The notes under the pieces were generated by a model. It made no database searches. It was not told the DNA's origin and saw nothing but the letters and a program-made list of their open reading frames with translations. This document shows, one piece after another, positions 1 to 7,920 of a stretch of DNA of 9,534 bases. Origin of the DNA: Elstera litoralis (GTDB lineage: Bacteria; Pseudomonadota; Alphaproteobacteria; Elsterales; Elsteraceae); NCBI RefSeq assembly GCF_000963705.1, contig NZ_LAJY01000023.1:1-9534 (forward strand), given 5' to 3'. Each line of letters starts with the position of its first letter. Positions within the stretch are counted from its first letter, which is position 1. The position numbers and the translations under genes were made by a program.

Positions 1-1
1 C

Positions 2-778
2 GTGATTATCGCCGAAGACGATAGCTATGTGTCCTACCTCGAAGGCTGCACGGCCCCGCAGCGCGACGAAAATCAGCTTCATGCAGCGGTGGTTGAACTC
101 GTGGCGATGGATCGGGCACAGATCAAATATTCGACCGTGCAGAATTGGTATCCGGGTGATGCCGACGGCAAGGGCGGGATTTACAATTTCGTCACTAAGC
201 GCGGCGCGTGTCGCGGCATGAAGTCGAAGATTTCCTGGACGCAGGTCGAAACCGGCTCGGCGATTACCTGGAAATACCCGTCCTGCCTGCTGCAAGGCGA
301 CGAGTCGGTCGGCGAATTCTACTCGGTGGCGATTGCGAATAACCGCCAGCAGGCCGATACCGGCACGAAGATGATCCATATCGGCAAGAACACGCGCTCG
401 ACGATCATCTCGAAGGGTATTTCGGCGGGCCACGGCCAGAATACCTATCGCGGCGCAGTGAAGATTCTCCCGAAAGCCAAGAATGCGCGCAATTTCACCC
501 AGTGCGACTCGCTGCTGATTGGCGATAAGTGCGGCGCGCATACGGTGCCCTATATCGATGTGCGCACGCCGACGGCGACGCTGGAGCATGAGGCGACCAC
601 CTCCAAAATCAGCGACGATCAACTCTTCTACTGCCAGCAGCGCGGCCTGTCGGCGGAAGATGCCCTGTCCTTGATCGTCAATGGCTTCGCTAAGGAAGTG
701 CTGAAGGAACTACCGATGGAGTTTGCCGTCGAAGCGCAAAAACTCCTCGCCATCAGCCTCGAAGGCTCGGTCGGCTAA
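2..778 (+). CDS. sufB: SufB, Fe-S assembly scaffold subunit (C-terminal part, 5' end cut by window)
   Basis: This is the C-terminal 258 residues of SufB, a protein of roughly 480-495 residues, so the real start lies upstream of the window. SufB forms the cytoplasmic SufBC2D complex, on which Fe-S clusters are built. The fragment shows family hallmarks: YSTVQNWYPGD near residue 44, the Cys of TQCDSLL (fragment residue 168, matching E. coli C405, which accepts sulfur), KCGAHTVPYIDVR, and LEHEATTSKI, which contains the His/Glu pair thought to help hold the nascent cluster at the SufB-SufD interface. The tail, EFAVEAQKLLAISLEGSVG, is nearly invariant in SufB. The stop is TAA at 776-778. It leads the SUF operon seen here; genes further upstream (often an IscR-type regulator and another desulfurase in alphaproteobacteria) cannot be seen. 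Identity is very secure. Confidence 0.98.
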   Translation: MIIAEDDSYVSYLEGCTAPQRDENQLHAAVVELVAMDRAQIKYSTVQNWYPGDADGKGGIYNFVTKRGACRGMKSKISWTQVETGSAITWKYPSCLLQGDESVGEFYSVAIANNRQQADTGTKMIHIGKNTRSTIISKGISAGHGQNTYRGAVKILPKAKNARNFTQCDSLLIGDKCGAHTVPYIDVRTPTATLEHEATTSKISDDQLFYCQQRGLSAEDALSLIVNGFAKEVLKELPMEFAVEAQKLLAISLEGSVG

Positions 779-802
779 CACAGAATAAAGACGTAAGCGG
801 CA

Positions 803-819
803 GCGGCGATCAACGCCGC
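803..819 (+). repeat. GC-rich hairpin in the sufB-sufC spacer
   Basis: The 69-base spacer between sufB and sufC, the only real gap within the operon, contains a perfect 6-bp inverted repeat, GCGGCG then ATCAA then CGCCGC. No T-run follows, so it does not look like an intrinsic terminator. It could stabilise or mark a processing point in the polycistronic mRNA. It lies just upstream of the sufC ribosome-binding site (AGAAGGG at about 833-839). Seen directly; any function is inference. Confidence 0.4.
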
Positions 820-847
820 GCCGGAGATTTCCAGAAGGGTTCTAACC

Positions 848-1609
<762 letters not shown>

Positions 1610-2887
1610 ATGAGTGCCGTCGCCGCCTATGTTGCGGCCTTCGCGCCGGTGGCGGGGGAGCCCGATTGGTGGCTCGCCCAACGCCGCGCCGCGCTCACCG
1701 CTTTCGAGCGCGCCGGTTTTCCCTCCGCGCGGGAAGAGTTTTGGCGTCTGACCGATCTCAAGCTGATCTCCACCCAAAGCTTTTTGCCGCCGCAAACGGT
1801 CGATGGCGTGAAAGCGGCGAAGCTCGTGGGCGAGGCGGCAAGCCTGGTGCCGGGGGCGTGGCGTTTCGTGCTGGTCGATGGCGGGTTCGCCCCGGCTTTG
1901 TCGGACTTGGAGGGGCTGCCGGAGGGTGTAACGCTGGTCGCAACCCACGCCCGGCCACGTGCTGTGGAACCGTTGACGGCGCTGCTGCCCGATGGCATCG
2001 CCGCGCTGGGGGTGGCTTTCGCCCGCGACGGCCTCGTGCTGCGCGTTCCCGCCGGGCTGGTGCTGGATAAGCCGATCCATCTGATTTCCGTGCAGACCGA
2101 AGCGGGGCGGGGCACGCATCTGCTCTCCCGTATCGATCTCGAAGGCGGCGCGCGGGCGGAGGTGATCGAAACTTATGTTGGCGGGGAGGGGGCGTTGTTG
2201 AACGGCGCAGCCCATATCAGCCTTGGCATGGGATCGCACCTTACCCACGGGCTGTTCGTGCGCTCGGAGGCGACGGCGCAGATTTTCCTGCGGGTTTCGG
2301 CCCATGTGGAGAAGGCGGCGCGTTATTCGGCGGTGCCGGTGCTGTTGGGGGCACAGCAAAGCCGCGTCGATCTCGCCATTGATCTTGCCGAAGATCACGC
2401 GGAAACCGACGTGCAGGGCCTCTATCTGGCCAGCGGCACCCAGCGTAGCCAATTGCTGACCGAAATCACCCACGATGGGTACGCGACGCGGACTAAGGAA
2501 GTTGTGAAGGGCGTGGCGGATAATCACGCCCACGGCATTTTCCAAGGTAAGATCGCCGTGACCGAACGCGGCCAGAAGACCGACGCGCAAATGCAAAGCC
2601 GCGTGCTGCTGCTCTCGGAAACCGCGCGGGCCGATACGAAGCCCGAGCTCGAAATCTATGCCGACGATGTGAAATGCAGCCACGGTGCGACCGTGGGTGA
2701 TATCGACGATGCGGCGCTCTTCTACCTCATGGCGCGCGGGTTAACGCGCGACGAAGCCCGCCGCTTGTTGCTTCGCGCCTTCCTGGAAGAGGTTGCCGAC
2801 CAAATTGAAGCGCCGAGCGTTCAGCAGGCCGTCCGCCGTCTTTTGGCAGAGGTTCTGGGGACGTCGGTGGACGAGGTGGCCGCATGA
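1610..2887 (+). CDS. sufD: SufD, SufB paralogue of the SufBC2D complex
   Basis: A 425-residue protein matching the usual SufD length (E. coli 423). SufD pairs with SufB through a beta-helix core and supports iron acquisition and cluster formation. Recognisable segments are REEFWRLTDL near residues 43-52, the beta-helix middle, and the conserved C-terminal block with SETARADTKPELEIYADDVKC followed by SHGATVG. The His in that block, H358, corresponds to E. coli H360, which is needed for assembly. The C-terminal helical FYLMARGL...AR...RAFLEEV segment is the shared SufB/SufD motif. The start ATG follows sufC with no gap, with AAGGA at 1595-1599 as the likely ribosome site. The stop overlaps the sufS start in an ATGA. 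Long open frames on the opposite strand here are composition shadows. Confidence 0.97.
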   Translation: MSAVAAYVAAFAPVAGEPDWWLAQRRAALTAFERAGFPSAREEFWRLTDLKLISTQSFLPPQTVDGVKAAKLVGEAASLVPGAWRFVLVDGGFAPALSDLEGLPEGVTLVATHARPRAVEPLTALLPDGIAALGVAFARDGLVLRVPAGLVLDKPIHLISVQTEAGRGTHLLSRIDLEGGARAEVIETYVGGEGALLNGAAHISLGMGSHLTHGLFVRSEATAQIFLRVSAHVEKAARYSAVPVLLGAQQSRVDLAIDLAEDHAETDVQGLYLASGTQRSQLLTEITHDGYATRTKEVVKGVADNHAHGIFQGKIAVTERGQKTDAQMQSRVLLLSETARADTKPELEIYADDVKCSHGATVGDIDDAALFYLMARGLTRDEARRLLLRAFLEEVADQIEAPSVQQAVRRLLAEVLGTSVDEVAA

Positions 2888-4128
2888 GCCTGATTTTGCA
2901 CAATCGCCCGCACCCGAAGGCGGATTTCCCGATTTTCGACCCGCAGGGGCCGAACGCCGGGCTCGCCTATCTCGATAGTGGCGCGTCGGCGCAAAAACCC
3001 GCTTCGGTCATTGAGGCGGTCAGCCAATTCTATGCCACCGGCTACGCCAATATCCATCGCGGCGTCTATAAGCTGTCGGCCACTGCGACCGATGCTTACG
3101 AAGGCGTGCGGGTGCAGGTGGCGAAATTCCTCAATGCCGCCTCCGAGCAGGAGATTATCTTCGTGCGCGGGGCGACCGAGGGGCTGAACCTCATCGCCCA
3201 TTCTTGGGGGCGGGCGCACCTGAAAGCGGGCGATGCGGTGCTGATTTCGGCAATGGAGCATCACGCCAATATCATTCCGTGGCAGATTCTGCGCGATCAG
3301 ATCGGTATTGAGTTGCGCGTGGCCGCGCTGGCTGCGGATGGCGGGATTGATCGCGCTGATTTCACCGCGAAGCTGGCGGACGGCAAGGTTAAGCTTGCTT
3401 CCTTCACCCATATCGCCAATGCAACCGGAGCCGTGTTGCCTGTGGCGGAATTGGTCGCCGAAGCTAAGGCGGCGGGGGCGTTGGTCGCGATTGACGGCTG
3501 CCAAGCCATTCCCCATCGCCCGGTCGATGTGCAGGCGTTGGACTGCGATTTCTATGTGTTTTCCGCCCATAAGCTCTATGGGCCGACCGGAACTGGCATT
3601 CTGTACGGGCGCTTGTCGGTGCTGGAGGGGATGCCCCCCTACCAGACCGGCGGCGATATGGTCGCCACAGTCCGCTTCGACAAAACCGAGTTTCTGGAGC
3701 CGCCGCAGCGGTTCGAAGCCGGAACGCCCGATATCGCCGGGGTGATCGGCTTGGGGGCGGCCATCGATTACGTCCAGTCGCTCGGCTGGGCCTGGATCGA
3801 AGAGCATGAGAAAATCTTGCTGGCCTATGGCGAAAGCGTGCTGTCGAAAGTGCCGGGGCTGACGCTGCTGCCCGCCGGGCCGGAGCGTGCCGGAATTTTC
3901 TCCTTCACGGTCGACGGTGTCCATCCGCACGATCTTGGCACTATTCTCGACCATCACAATGTCGCCATTCGCGCCGGGAGCCACTGCGCGCAGCCGCTGC
4001 TGAACGAGTTTGGGCTAACGGCGACGGCGCGGGCATCCTTAGGGCTCTATAATGAGCCTGAGGATCTCGACCGGCTGGTCGAGGCGATCCGCGCGGCTCA
4101 GCGCATGTTCGCACCGAAACGCGCCTGA
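2884..4128 (+). CDS. sufS: SufS, cysteine desulfurase (PLP-dependent)
   Basis: SufS converts L-cysteine to L-alanine and holds the sulfur as a persulfide for Fe-S assembly. The 414-residue length fits class V aminotransferase-fold desulfurases of the SufS/CsdA group. Visible motifs are AYLDSGASAQKP (about 28-39), HRGVYKLS, the MEHHANIIPWQ block, IDGCQAIPHRPVD, the PLP-binding Lys in SAHKLYGPTG (K230) and the catalytic Cys in RAGSHCAQPLL (C368). The family usually reads RAGHHC, so the Ser is a mild variant. The start overlaps sufD by four bases, with GAGG at 2873-2876 and a 7-base spacing. Group II desulfurases of this kind need a SufE or SufU partner; the next gene supplies a SufU-like candidate. 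Confidence 0.97.
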   Translation: MSLILHNRPHPKADFPIFDPQGPNAGLAYLDSGASAQKPASVIEAVSQFYATGYANIHRGVYKLSATATDAYEGVRVQVAKFLNAASEQEIIFVRGATEGLNLIAHSWGRAHLKAGDAVLISAMEHHANIIPWQILRDQIGIELRVAALAADGGIDRADFTAKLADGKVKLASFTHIANATGAVLPVAELVAEAKAAGALVAIDGCQAIPHRPVDVQALDCDFYVFSAHKLYGPTGTGILYGRLSVLEGMPPYQTGGDMVATVRFDKTEFLEPPQRFEAGTPDIAGVIGLGAAIDYVQSLGWAWIEEHEKILLAYGESVLSKVPGLTLLPAGPERAGIFSFTVDGVHPHDLGTILDHHNVAIRAGSHCAQPLLNEFGLTATARASLGLYNEPEDLDRLVEAIRAAQRMFAPKRA

Positions 4129-4135
4129 GGCCGGA

Positions 4136-4567
4136 ATGGGCGAGGCGCTTTATTCCGACGCCATTGTAGCGCTCGCCGCGCGGAAACTGTCGCGCCTGCC
4201 GGAGCCGGACGTGTCGGCGGTTCGGAATAATCCCCTTTGCGGGGATCGGGTTACGCTCGATCTGACGGTTGCCGAGGGGATTGTGACGGCGGCGGGGGGC
4301 GACGCGCGCGGCTGTGCCTTATGTTGCGCCGGGCTCGCCGCCCTGTTGGACGATCTGCCGGGTCGGAAGCTTGCCGACCTTCCGGCGCAAATCGAAACCG
4401 CGCGCCGCCTCGTCGCAAGCGGGGTATCCGAGCCGGAAAGCGCGTTTGCTGCGATGCTCGACCGCCCGATCCCGCGCCCCCGGCAAAAATGCGTGCTGCT
4501 TCCCGTGGAAGCGCTGAAAGAGGCGCTTTCCTCCCTTTCGACGAACACTCAAGAGTACCGGGCATGA
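4136..4567 (+). CDS. sufU: SufU/IscU-like scaffold or sulfur-transfer protein
   Basis: A 143-residue protein of the NifU N-terminal/IscU/SufU family, which accepts sulfur from SufS and either relays it (zinc-bound SufU) or serves as a scaffold. The four expected ligand residues are present: C35 and D37 in NNPLCGDRV, C60 in DARGCALCC, and C119 in RQKCVLLPVEAL, matching the Cys-Asp-Cys-Cys set of SufU. Two additional cysteines, C63 and C64, follow C60 where relatives usually carry small or polar residues. I chose the ATG at 4136 over the longer open frame from 4052 because GAGG (4127-4130) sits five bases upstream and the longer version would run deep into sufS. The stop overlaps the sufT start in an ATGA. 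No SufE gene is visible, so this is the probable SufS partner. Family is secure; the exact role (relay versus scaffold) is inferred. Confidence 0.92.
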   Translation: MGEALYSDAIVALAARKLSRLPEPDVSAVRNNPLCGDRVTLDLTVAEGIVTAAGGDARGCALCCAGLAALLDDLPGRKLADLPAQIETARRLVASGVSEPESAFAAMLDRPIPRPRQKCVLLPVEALKEALSSLSTNTQEYRA

Positions 4568-4929
4568 ATAATCCGCCGACCGACTTCGATCTGCACGCAC
4601 AAGACCCTTTACCGGCGGCCCCGACGGGCGATCTGGAAGATCAAGTGCTAGACGCGCTGCGCACGGTATTCGACCCGGAAATTCCGGTGAATATCGTCGA
4701 TCTCGGGCTGATTTACGATCTGCGCGTGCTGGAAGACCGCCGCGTTTTCATCGATATGACACTGACCGCCCCGAACTGCCCCGTGGCCGAAGAAATCCCG
4801 ATCCAAGTGGCCGATAAGGTCAAATCGGTGCCGGGCGTCGTCGATGCTACCGTCAGCCTCGTCTGGATGCCGCCGTGGACGCAAGACCGGATGAGCGAAG
4901 AAGCCCGGCTTCAATTGAATCTATTTTAG
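4564..4929 (+). CDS. sufT: SufT, MIP18/DUF59-type Fe-S maturation factor
   Basis: A 121-residue MIP18-family (DUF59) protein. SufT proteins encoded in SUF operons assist maturation of Fe-S proteins, probably by delivering or stabilising clusters. The N-terminal 22 residues are low-complexity and acidic/proline-rich. The domain follows: TVFDPEIPVNIVDLGLIYDL (about 34-53), DMTLTAPNCPVAEEIP with the conserved Cys C72, and a C-terminal VWMPPWTQDRMSEEAR block typical of the SufT subgroup. The ATG at 4564 overlaps the upstream stop by four bases, so translational coupling is likely. It is the last gene of the operon on this strand; its final nine bases overlap the end of the convergent gene, and no intrinsic terminator is seen. 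Confidence 0.95.
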   Translation: MNNPPTDFDLHAQDPLPAAPTGDLEDQVLDALRTVFDPEIPVNIVDLGLIYDLRVLEDRRVFIDMTLTAPNCPVAEEIPIQVADKVKSVPGVVDATVSLVWMPPWTQDRMSEEARLQLNLF

Positions 4930-5148
4930 GGGGCTGAGCGAGAGCAGCTTGGTGAGGCGTTCCGTCGTCTCCAGCAGGCTATCGTCCATCAGGGTCGCAT
5001 AAACTTCCGACCGGCTGGCGTCGACAGCGATCAGTTGGGCCGAGGCCACCATACAGGCCGAACGGCGCACTTCGCTTTGAAGGTCGCGGATGGCTTGCGT
5101 CAGATTCCGGATTTCGGACAGGATAACGTCGTTCACCGCGTCGGTCAT
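4921..5148 (-). CDS. Small hypothetical protein, helical, 75 residues
   Basis: I do not recognise this protein. It has 75 residues with an N-terminal amphipathic, coiled-coil-like stretch (about residues 4-30, including SEIRNLTQAIRDLQSEVRRS), a central segment with one Cys (C32), and a C-terminal LLETTERLTKLLSLS helix. There is no signal peptide or membrane segment. About three quarters of codons end in G or C, matching the neighbours and supporting real coding. The start ATG is at 5148; upstream there is only a weak AGAAAG. It ends tail-to-tail with sufT, overlapping it by 9 bases, and lies 84 bases downstream of the membrane-protein gene on the same strand, so the two could share a transcript. 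A dimerising or adaptor role is possible from the helices but is not demonstrated. Confidence 0.7.
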   Translation of the reverse strand: MTDAVNDVILSEIRNLTQAIRDLQSEVRRSACMVASAQLIAVDASRSEVYATLMDDSLLETTERLTKLLSLSPLK

Positions 5149-5232
5149 GGTCAGCTACTTTCTGTGGCGGGCCGTTTAGGGGCTTTTGGAAGCCAAGGCA
5201 CCTTTGCCGCCTAGTATGCGGTGCCGCGTGCG

Positions 5233-6606
5233 TTAAGACAAGCGCAGTGCCATGTTCATCAGCGTCAACCCAACGATCAGGGCGAGGCTACTGAGGGCGA
5301 CGAATAGGATATTCCGGCTATAGAGTAGGCGCTGTTGCGGCACGGCGAACATCATCGTCGCTACGATTAGGGTGATACCCGAGGGCGAGACCAGCACGGC
5401 AAAGCCCCAGGCCGATTGGATCGCCTGCATCATCACCAGCGGCTCCATCGCGCCGGCCGCCTGGCCCAGCACACCGATCAAGACGGCCGCCGTAATCATC
5501 GGATGCAGGCCGATCACGCCGCCGCCGATCATGGCCGCGAAAATCGCCGTCAGCAGTAGCGGCACCGGCAAGCCGCCGATCAGCGGGGCGAGCAGGCCGA
5601 TCAGCCAGGGCGAGCCTTCGATCAAGCGTCCGAGGGTTAGGGCGAGGGTAATCAGCAAGACCTCATCGGCCCCGCGCGCTAGCCCCTGCCAGATCGTGCG
5701 CGTAACGCCATAGGTTGCGCTGGGGGCTTGCCAGAGCAGGGCGAGCAGGGCCAGCGGTAAGGTCGCGACGACGACGGCATCAAGGTTGCCGATCGTTGTG
5801 GTCGCCACTAGCAGCACAGTGGCTCCAGCGGCGATCACACAATGGGGCAGGATCGGCAGAACGGCACGGACGCCCGGCAGCAGCGAGCCGCCACCCTCCA
5901 TCCGCCAGGCCAGCAGGAAGATCACGGCGGCAAAGCCTAAGCCAACGAAGGTATGGCTCACGCTGGTACTGCCGGGGATGTACTGCGTGCCGAAAGCGAC
6001 CGAGACCGCAAACGGCGACCAGAAGGCCGAAAAACAAATCCCGCGCAAAGAGATCAAGGCCATTTGCCGCCGTTCGTCCTCCGGCGCGTCTTTTGGCAGC
6101 AGCGGCGCGAGCAGGGCATGGGCGCCCGTCGTCAAAATTCCCCCGAGCCCCGTCGCCAATACCAGCGTTCCGGTATCGCGCCCCTGGGGCGGCAGGCGGG
6201 TGAAGGCTGCGCGGGCGCGGGCCATCGCGGGCAGTTCGCCAATGATGACGCGCAGAATTTGCAGCACGGGCAGATAGGCGGCGAAGGTCAAAGCATCGAC
6301 CAATCCTGCCGTGATTCCGCTCAGCGGCGCGCCCGTCGCCAGCAGCCCGGCGCAGGCGAGGGTCAGCATACCCGCGATGGCGAAGGTCCGGCCCTTCACC
6401 AGCGGCACGGCGCTCGCCAGCAGCAGAATCGCCGCCCCCGCCGCAACCGATTGGGGCAGGACAAACCCAAGCGCGCGCGCCAGAGTAATGACAATAAAGC
6501 CCGCGAGCAGGCTGCGATGCAGCAGAATACAAAGGCTACGCCAGTCTCTCGGCTCCTGATCGATCACGCGTCCCATCCTTGTGCGGGGATTACTGAAACG
6601 CCCCAT
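5233..6606 (-). CDS. Polytopic inner-membrane protein, transporter-like, unknown substrate
   Basis: A 457-residue, very hydrophobic protein with a basic N-terminus (first 30 residues soluble) and roughly eleven or twelve predicted membrane spans. Examples are LLAGFIVITLARALGFVLPQ (about 34-53), a glycine-rich GTLVLATGLGGILTTGAHALL span, SAFWSPFAVSVAFGTQY, and a C-terminal pair around GGGVIGLHPMITAAVLIGVL and WGFAVLVSPSGITLIVATMM. Two half-repeats each contain a short Gly/Pro-rich re-entrant-like segment, which recalls ion-transporter-superfamily folds (dicarboxylate or TRAP large-subunit type). That is a general resemblance, not a family assignment. The first ATG (6606) lacks a clear ribosome site; an internal ATG eleven codons in is an alternative start. 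The gene is divergent from the sugar cluster across 181 bases, with no partner solute-binding protein nearby. Confidence 0.85.
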   Translation of the reverse strand: MGRFSNPRTRMGRVIDQEPRDWRSLCILLHRSLLAGFIVITLARALGFVLPQSVAAGAAILLLASAVPLVKGRTFAIAGMLTLACAGLLATGAPLSGITAGLVDALTFAAYLPVLQILRVIIGELPAMARARAAFTRLPPQGRDTGTLVLATGLGGILTTGAHALLAPLLPKDAPEDERRQMALISLRGICFSAFWSPFAVSVAFGTQYIPGSTSVSHTFVGLGFAAVIFLLAWRMEGGGSLLPGVRAVLPILPHCVIAAGATVLLVATTTIGNLDAVVVATLPLALLALLWQAPSATYGVTRTIWQGLARGADEVLLITLALTLGRLIEGSPWLIGLLAPLIGGLPVPLLLTAIFAAMIGGGVIGLHPMITAAVLIGVLGQAAGAMEPLVMMQAIQSAWGFAVLVSPSGITLIVATMMFAVPQQRLLYSRNILFVALSSLALIVGLTLMNMALRLS

Positions 6607-6637
6607 ACCGAAACGTCCCGTAACGAAATTTTAAGTG

Positions 6638-6711
6638 CGAGCCGATTTCAACTCAGTATGATCCGCCCTGTCTTACAGAGCCTTGCAGGCTCTGCCGATG
6701 ATTTCGGCTCG
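6638..6711. repeat. Nested inverted repeats in the divergent intergenic region
   Basis: An outer 8-bp perfect inverted repeat, CGAGCCGA (6638-6645) and TCGGCTCG (6704-6711), encloses a perfect 7-bp hairpin CAGAGCC-TTGCA-GGCTCTG (6676-6694). The right outer arm can instead fold locally as GCCGA-TGATT-TCGGC (6694-6708), so two alternative structures compete. On the plus strand a T-run (TGTTTTT) follows at about 6715-6721. It lies between the divergent starts at 6606 and 6788. This could be an attenuator-like leader, a protein-binding site or a remnant palindromic element; the sequence alone cannot decide. Confidence 0.5.
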
Positions 6712-6738
6712 TGGTGTTTTTAACGCAAATGCGCCGTC

Positions 6739-6756
6739 GCAGATGGGTCCATCTGC
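6739..6756. promoter_or_regulatory. 18-bp palindrome upstream of the sugar cluster (operator-like)
   Basis: GCAGATGG-GT-CCATCTGC is a perfect 8-bp inverted repeat with a 2-base centre, ending 31 bases before the aminotransferase ATG. The length and tight spacing fit a dimeric regulator site, or a hairpin in the 5' leader that could affect translation. No flanking promoter boxes could be called with confidence. The palindrome is directly seen; its role is inferred. Confidence 0.45.
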
Positions 6757-6787
6757 TCGGGATTTGCTCTAAGGTTTGGAAATACGA

Positions 6788-7920
6788 ATGTCCCTTGCTG
6801 CTCCGCTTCCCTTCATCGACCTTAAAGCACAGCGCCGCCGTCTTGGTCCGCAAATTGAGCAGGCCTTAGCGCGGGTTTTGGAGCATGGTGCCTTCATCCT
6901 GGGGCCGGAAGTGCGCGAGCTTGAAGCGCAACTCGCCGCCTACGCCGGGGTGAAGCACTGTATCTCCTGCGCTTCGGGCACTGATGCGCTAATGATGGTG
7001 CTGATGGCGAAGGGTATCGGGCCGGGCGATGCGGTGTTCTGCCCGTCCTTCACCTTCGCCGCGACCGCCGAAGTGGTGGCACTGTTGGGGGCGTCGCCGG
7101 TTTTCGTCGATGTGCGCGAGGAGGATTTCAATATCGATCCCGCCAGCCTGAAGGCGGCGATTCCGGTGGCGGAAGCGGCGGGGCTCACGCCGCGCGGGAT
7201 TATCGCCGTCGATCTCTTCGGCCAGCCCGCCGATTACCGCGCGCTCCAATCGATTGCCGATGCGCACGGCCTGTGGATTTTGGCGGATGCCGCGCAAAGC
7301 TTCGGCGCGAGCTACGATAACCGCCGGGTCGGCGCGTTGGGCGATTTCGCCACCACCTCCTTCTTTCCGGCGAAGCCTTGGGCTGCTACGGCGACGGCGG
7401 CGCGATCTTCACCAACGACGATGATTTCCGCGACGTGCTGCACTCGATCCGCGTCCACGGTCAAGGCCGCGATAAGTATGAGAACGTCCGCCTTGGCATC
7501 ACCGGGCGGCTCGATACGATGCAGGCGGCGGTGTTGCTGCAAAAAATGACGATTTTCGACGATGAAATCGCCGCCCGCAATGCCGTGGCGGAACGCTATG
7601 CCGCAGGGCTGCCGAAAACCTGGACCGTCCCGGCGCTTCTCGCCGGGCGTACCTCGGTCTGGGCGCAATATACCGTGCTGGTCGACAACCGCGACGCGGT
7701 GCAGCAGGCGCTGCAAGCCGAGGGGATCCCGACGATGATCTATTATATGCGCCCGCTGCACACGCAGCCGCCGTATCAGAACTACCCGCAGGTTCCGGGC
7801 GGCCTGCCGGTCACCGATCGCCTGTCGCAAAAAGTGCTCAGCCTGCCGATGCACCCTTATCTGGACGCGCCGACCCAGGATCGGATCCTTGCGGCGGTCA
7901 ACCGCGCGGTGGCGGCATGA
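6788..7920 (+). pseudogene. DegT/DnrJ/EryC1/StrS sugar aminotransferase, GnnB-like, one-base frameshift
   Basis: A PLP-dependent aminotransferase that adds an amino group to a 3-keto (or related) nucleotide sugar; restored length is about 377 residues, normal for the family. The N-terminal part has PFIDLKAQRRRLGPQI, GAFILGPEV and CISCASGTDALM, then ILADAAQSFGA and SFFPAKP with the PLP Lys at residue 196. The next family residues, LGCYGDGGAIFTNDDD, are in the minus-one frame: a base is missing at 7376-7378, directly after the active-site Lys. As printed, translation goes off frame and stops at 7549. After the break the sequence (RLDTMQAAVLLQKM, MRPLHTQPPYQ) is conserved to the stop. I chose ATG 6788 over a TTG at 6776 because MSLAAPLPFIDLKAQ matches family N-termini. 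It resembles WbpE/GnnB enzymes; the dehydrogenase next door favours GnnB. A sequencing error is plausible. Confidence 0.88.

Noticed and set aside
2821..3984. Long minus-strand open frame (387 codons) opposite sufS
   Set aside because: Antisense to sufS with intact catalytic motifs; low-complexity shadow composition and no recognisable family.
4052..4135. Upstream extension of the SufU-like gene into sufS
   Set aside because: The ATG at 4136 has a well-placed GAGG and matches family N-termini; the extension merely reads sufS sequence in another frame.
5181..5227. Small inverted repeats (GGCTT-TTGG-AAGCC and GCGG-TG-CCGC) between the minus-strand genes
   Set aside because: Short stems without a T-run on either strand; not distinguishable from chance in GC-rich spacer, so not called as a terminator or operator.
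5953..6723. Plus-strand frame of 256 codons opposite the membrane protein
   Set aside because: Gln/Arg-rich shadow of a hydrophobic minus-strand gene; no domain and no ribosome site.
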